Below, one piece after another: positions 61,644 to 64,000 of a stretch of 64,000 nt of DNA (position 1 is the first letter of the stretch; every line of letters begins with the position of its first letter). The DNA lies in NCBI GenBank assembly GCA_963833885.1, contig CAWHZU010000036.1:1-64000 (forward strand). The letters run 5' to 3'. The stretch is from JASHPR01 sp963833885 (GTDB lineage Bacteria; Actinomycetota; Actinomycetes; Streptosporangiales; Streptosporangiaceae). Under the pieces are notes generated by a model. It was given only the letters and a program-made list of their open reading frames with translations, searched no databases and was not told where the DNA came from. A program made the translations under genes and the position numbers.

Positions 61644-62219
61644 ATGGAGGAGGTAGAGCAGCGACGGTTGGGGGAACTGGTACGAGAAGCTCTGCAGAGT
61701 GCACGGATCGAAGTGACCGAGCGCCTGCAGGCCATTGGCCAGCCGCTGTCAATGATGATGCGCCAGACCGTCGTTCAACGGAGTGAGCAGGACTCGGGTT
61801 ACGGCTGGCGGACAGCGCAGCAAGACGTCCGGGTCGGAAGCATCTTTCTCAACCACGTCTTTTATGATCCTACGGATGGGCTACTGCTGAACGTTCCCCT
61901 TCCACTACGCGACCACTGCCCAGCCCTCGCTGCATACCTGAACGACAGAACGGAGTTGGGCGCTAGGCCGACTCCACTGCTGCCCAGCGAGACGGGACCT
62001 GACGCTGTTCTAGTTCGCTATGTGGCCCCGATGGCGTACTACTACCTGCAGGCGCTGCCTGATCTGGGGAACGATGACCTCTCCCTGATACTGCGTTTGA
62101 CAACACAGCTTCAGCAGCTGATCGCCCAAGATGTGATTCGGCACCGCTGGCAGTTGGCCCTCGGCGGCCTGCTCTTCGATCAGGCGTTCAAGTACGCGGA
62201 GTTCGGCTCAGGCCATTGA
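61644..62219 (+). CDS. hypothetical protein, partner of the HEPN-motif gene
   Basis: 191 residues with no recognised domain. The N-terminal part (EEVEQRRLGELVREALQSARIEVTERLQAIGQ in blocks) is likely a helix or coiled coil; later it contains VAPMAYYYLQALPDLGNDDLSLILRLTTQLQQLIAQDV. The stop overlaps the next ATG by 4 bases, so the pair is an operon. It may be an accessory or neutralising partner of the HEPN protein; that is inference from position only. Confidence 0.7.
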   Translation: MEEVEQRRLGELVREALQSARIEVTERLQAIGQPLSMMMRQTVVQRSEQDSGYGWRTAQQDVRVGSIFLNHVFYDPTDGLLLNVPLPLRDHCPALAAYLNDRTELGARPTPLLPSETGPDAVLVRYVAPMAYYYLQALPDLGNDDLSLILRLTTQLQQLIAQDVIRHRWQLALGGLLFDQAFKYAEFGSGH

Positions 62220-63015
62220 CGCCGATGGAACGCGCTGCTCTTGCCGAACCTGATCTTGTGGGAGGCCGGATGCGGGGATTGCCGGGCAGTGATCTCGTGC
62301 TGCCGTCATCTTTCGCAATCGCCTTGCCATCAGCCCTCCTGGAGATAACTACCGAGCGACCACCAACGCAGCAGTACGATCGGTCGACAATGCCGAACGC
62401 CGTGGCGTTGGCGTTCTTCCTGTCGGGGTTTGAGATCAGCGGTACTGGCGTGATTCCCAACTTTGATGAGCCCAGGTGGGTCACGCGTGGCTTCGCTCAT
62501 ACTCCATTCCCGCTGGCCGAGCGTGCGATCTCTTCGGAAGCGCCTTTCTCCGAGCGCGAATTCAAGGCTGTAGTCGATCTTGCCTATAAGATTCCTGAGT
62601 TCGCGGGTACAGAGGGCGACTCTCGAGCGGTAGCGCTCTTCCGTGCCCTGCGAGCGCTGGGCATGCACTACCAGGAGTCAGGGTTCTCAAGGCTTCGCCA
62701 TCGCCCTTGAAGCAGCGCTCCTCGGCGGATCGCAGACCGAGCTCGCTTACAAGTTCCGTCTCTACGGCTCTCTCTTCCTGCGGGACGAGTTCGATTCAAA
62801 CGAGACGTTCGAACGACTGAAGAGGGATCTACGAGCTGCGCTCCAACCTGGTGCACGGCGGGCGGGTCAAGCTGGCTGACCTCGGGCTCGCGACCAACGA
62901 CGCGGCCGAACTGGCCAAGGCGGTGATTCGTAAGGCGGTCAAGTCCGTGCCCGATCCCGTGACGCTCAATGCGGCTGCGCTAGGGGCTTGGACCGGCCTC
63001 GGCGCGCATAGTTGA
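62216..63015 (+). pseudogene. HEPN-motif (Apea_HEPN-like) protein interrupted by two frameshifts
   Basis: Three consecutive frames give one protein: frame A from 62,216 to about 62,690 (LVVDLAYKIP-like region), frame B with FAIALEAALLGGSQTELAYKF and RLYGSLFLRDEFDSNETFERL, and frame C with IYELRSNLVHGGRVKLADLG to a TGA at 63,013. RSNLVH is the R-x4-H ribonuclease signature of HEPN domains, preceded by the helix arrangement of the ApeA-like family. Each shift corresponds to one extra base, the second in a GGG run at 62,824-62,826. Decay or sequencing error cannot be told apart here. Confidence 0.6.
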
Positions 63016-63069
63016 GCTACTCGTGGAACTGCACAGACAGTCGGGTTGGGTGGTGGTAACCGCGTTCTG

Positions 63070-63165
63070 TCACTCAGGAAGGTCGCCGAAACGATCGCCT
63101 TCGCTGTCTCCCAGCCAGGCTCGGTCGACATCGACGAAATCATCGTGCGACCGACTATCCAGCCC
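63070..63165 (+). pseudogene. C-terminal remnant of a short-chain dehydrogenase
   Basis: The frame encodes RKVAETIAFAVSQPGSV followed by DIDEIIVRPTIQPW, the typical last 30 residues of classical SDRs (a helix that ends in PxxVxIxEIxxRPTxQ). No cofactor or catalytic part is present upstream, where the HEPN gene ends. The fragment points to an older insertion or deletion at this site. Confidence 0.6.
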
Positions 63166-63271
63166 TGGGGCCGCATTTTCGGCCAAATCAAAGATCATAA
63201 GCTCCCATACCAGGCGCGGCAGAAGAGGATGCCTTCACTGACCCACGTCGGGGCCCTGTCAGCATTGCGGG

Positions 63272-63799
63272 ATGGGTCAGCTTGATGTTCCGCTGATGGA
63301 CCAGCGCCGCGAGCCTGGAGAAGTCAGTGCCGGACTGAGGCGGGAACTGATCGCCTGCTGGATCACGGTCAGCAATGCCGGAGGAGCAGCCGGGTTTCCG
63401 TTTCCGCCCGTCGATGAGGCTATCGTCGCCCCGGTGGCTGACCAGCTCATCGCCAGCCTCAGCCCGGGGGGCAGCCGGCTCCTGCTCGCGCTGGTCGGCA
63501 ATGCCCTGGCCGGGTGGGTGCACCTGTGGCGTCATCCCGATCCGGTTGTCGCTCATTGGGGCACCATCAGCCATCTGCAGACTCTGCCCGCCTTCCGCGG
63601 TCAAGGTATCGGCGGCGCTTTGATGACGCACGCCCGGCACGTTGCCCGCGAGGAGATGGGCCTGGAGCAGCTCCACCTCGCCGCGCGTGGCGGCACCGGG
63701 TTGGAGCGTTTCTACTCCGGGCTGGGCTGGGAGGTCACCGGCCGATGGCCCGGCGCTCTGCGGTTCGCGCCAGGCGACGACCGTGACGAGAGACTATGA
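63272..63799 (+). CDS. GNAT family N-acetyltransferase
   Basis: 175 residues. The N-terminal part ELIACWITVSNAGGAAGFPFPPVDEA is less usual. The acetyl-CoA-binding motif is clear: ISHLQTLPAFRGQGIGGALMTHARHVAREEMGLEQLHLAARGG (Q/RxxGxG/A as RGQGIGGAL), followed by LERFYSGLGWEVTGRWPG, a typical C-terminal strand. It acetylates an amine of unknown identity. Its start codon overlaps the end of the SDR remnant frame. Confidence 0.88.
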   Translation: MGQLDVPLMDQRREPGEVSAGLRRELIACWITVSNAGGAAGFPFPPVDEAIVAPVADQLIASLSPGGSRLLLALVGNALAGWVHLWRHPDPVVAHWGTISHLQTLPAFRGQGIGGALMTHARHVAREEMGLEQLHLAARGGTGLERFYSGLGWEVTGRWPGALRFAPGDDRDERL

Positions 63800-64000
63800 T
63801 TCTTGCCCCACTGTGATGCTGCCCGGCCACGCCACTCGCCGCAGATGAGGATGGCCGCCCGAAGCGCGCTGATGCATAAACATACGGTCGGCCCGCCGCC
63901 CGCCGGGCTGGGTGACCGTGACTGCCACGCAGTGCAAATGGCTCCAGATAACCGCGCGCCGACCCGCCGTTCTGGACTGCGACCGAGTCCCCGACCTAGA
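63800..64000. other. window end, no recognised gene
   Basis: I see no open frame with family signatures, no tRNA-like fold and no repeat in the last 200 bases. Confidence 0.4.

Overview
The window is very GC-rich DNA from an actinobacterium. Evidence: a mycothiol/ergothioneine-type actinobacterial gene set (egtA-B-C-D), F420-type luciferase-like oxidoreductases, CYP51-ferredoxin and CYP142-like P450s, FadD19-like CoA ligases, many GTG starts and GTGA/ATGA gene overlaps. I cannot name the genus; the mix points to a soil actinomycete rather than a Mycobacterium.

Layout. 0.4-4.7 kb: ergothioneine operon egtABCD on the minus strand, with no egtE next to egtD. 5-8.8 kb: a MetE-like gene remnant, a TetR regulator, a methyltransferase, a secreted or anchored beta-lactamase-fold hydrolase and a small YbjQ-like protein. 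8.4-14.5 kb: a compact six-gene minus-strand catabolic operon (FAD oxidoreductase, acyl-CoA dehydrogenase, AMP-forming ligase, DUF6282 protein, isopropylmalate-dehydrogenase-like enzyme, VOC protein). 14.7-27.8 kb: a MarR/MFS efflux pair with two operator-like palindromes and a terminator, cupin/NIPSNAP genes divergent from an HxlR regulator, an ABC-F protein, a PucR regulator divergent from 1-pyrroline-5-carboxylate dehydrogenase, a trehalose-synthase-like glycosyltransferase, a catalase, and a MetE-family gene followed by a SnoaL-like gene. 28-34.3 kb: a KstD-like flavoprotein divergent from a TetR - P450 - SDR - CYP51 - ferredoxin - NTF2-like operon, whose gene order resembles the CYP51 locus of M. 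tuberculosis. 34.3-39 kb: a class III nucleotide cyclase with a beta-rich C-terminus, a GlxA regulator, a cysteine hydrolase and an IlvD/Edd dehydratase.

39.15-58.08 kb is the main discovery: a direct tandem duplication of a ~9.46-kb block. Each unit holds a 5'-truncated DrrA-type ATPase lacking Walker A, a DrrB-type permease, an uncharacterised divergent gene, an SDR, a 3-hydroxyisobutyrate-dehydrogenase-like enzyme, a carboxymuconolactone-decarboxylase-like protein, an F420/LLM oxidoreductase, an aldehyde dehydrogenase, a FadD19-like acyl-CoA synthetase and a CYP142-like P450. Enzyme content suggests oxidation and CoA activation of the side chain of a steroid or other polycyclic terpenoid. 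The copies have diverged unevenly: almost identical at the 5' end, with several amino-acid changes per protein in the catabolic genes. The promoter of each unit carries the same 21-bp inverted-repeat sequence found at the start of the TetR gene at 29.5 kb, so one repressor probably controls three promoters, with the start codon lying inside the operator.

58.1-64 kb is an accessory region with lower GC in part: a Phd/RelE-like toxin-antitoxin pair whose toxin lacks a canonical start codon, a DUF429 protein, a frameshifted GNAT gene, a two-helix membrane protein, a two-gene unit encoding a (frameshifted) HEPN-motif protein, an SDR remnant and a GNAT acetyltransferase. No rRNA, tRNA, CRISPR array or transposase gene was recognised.
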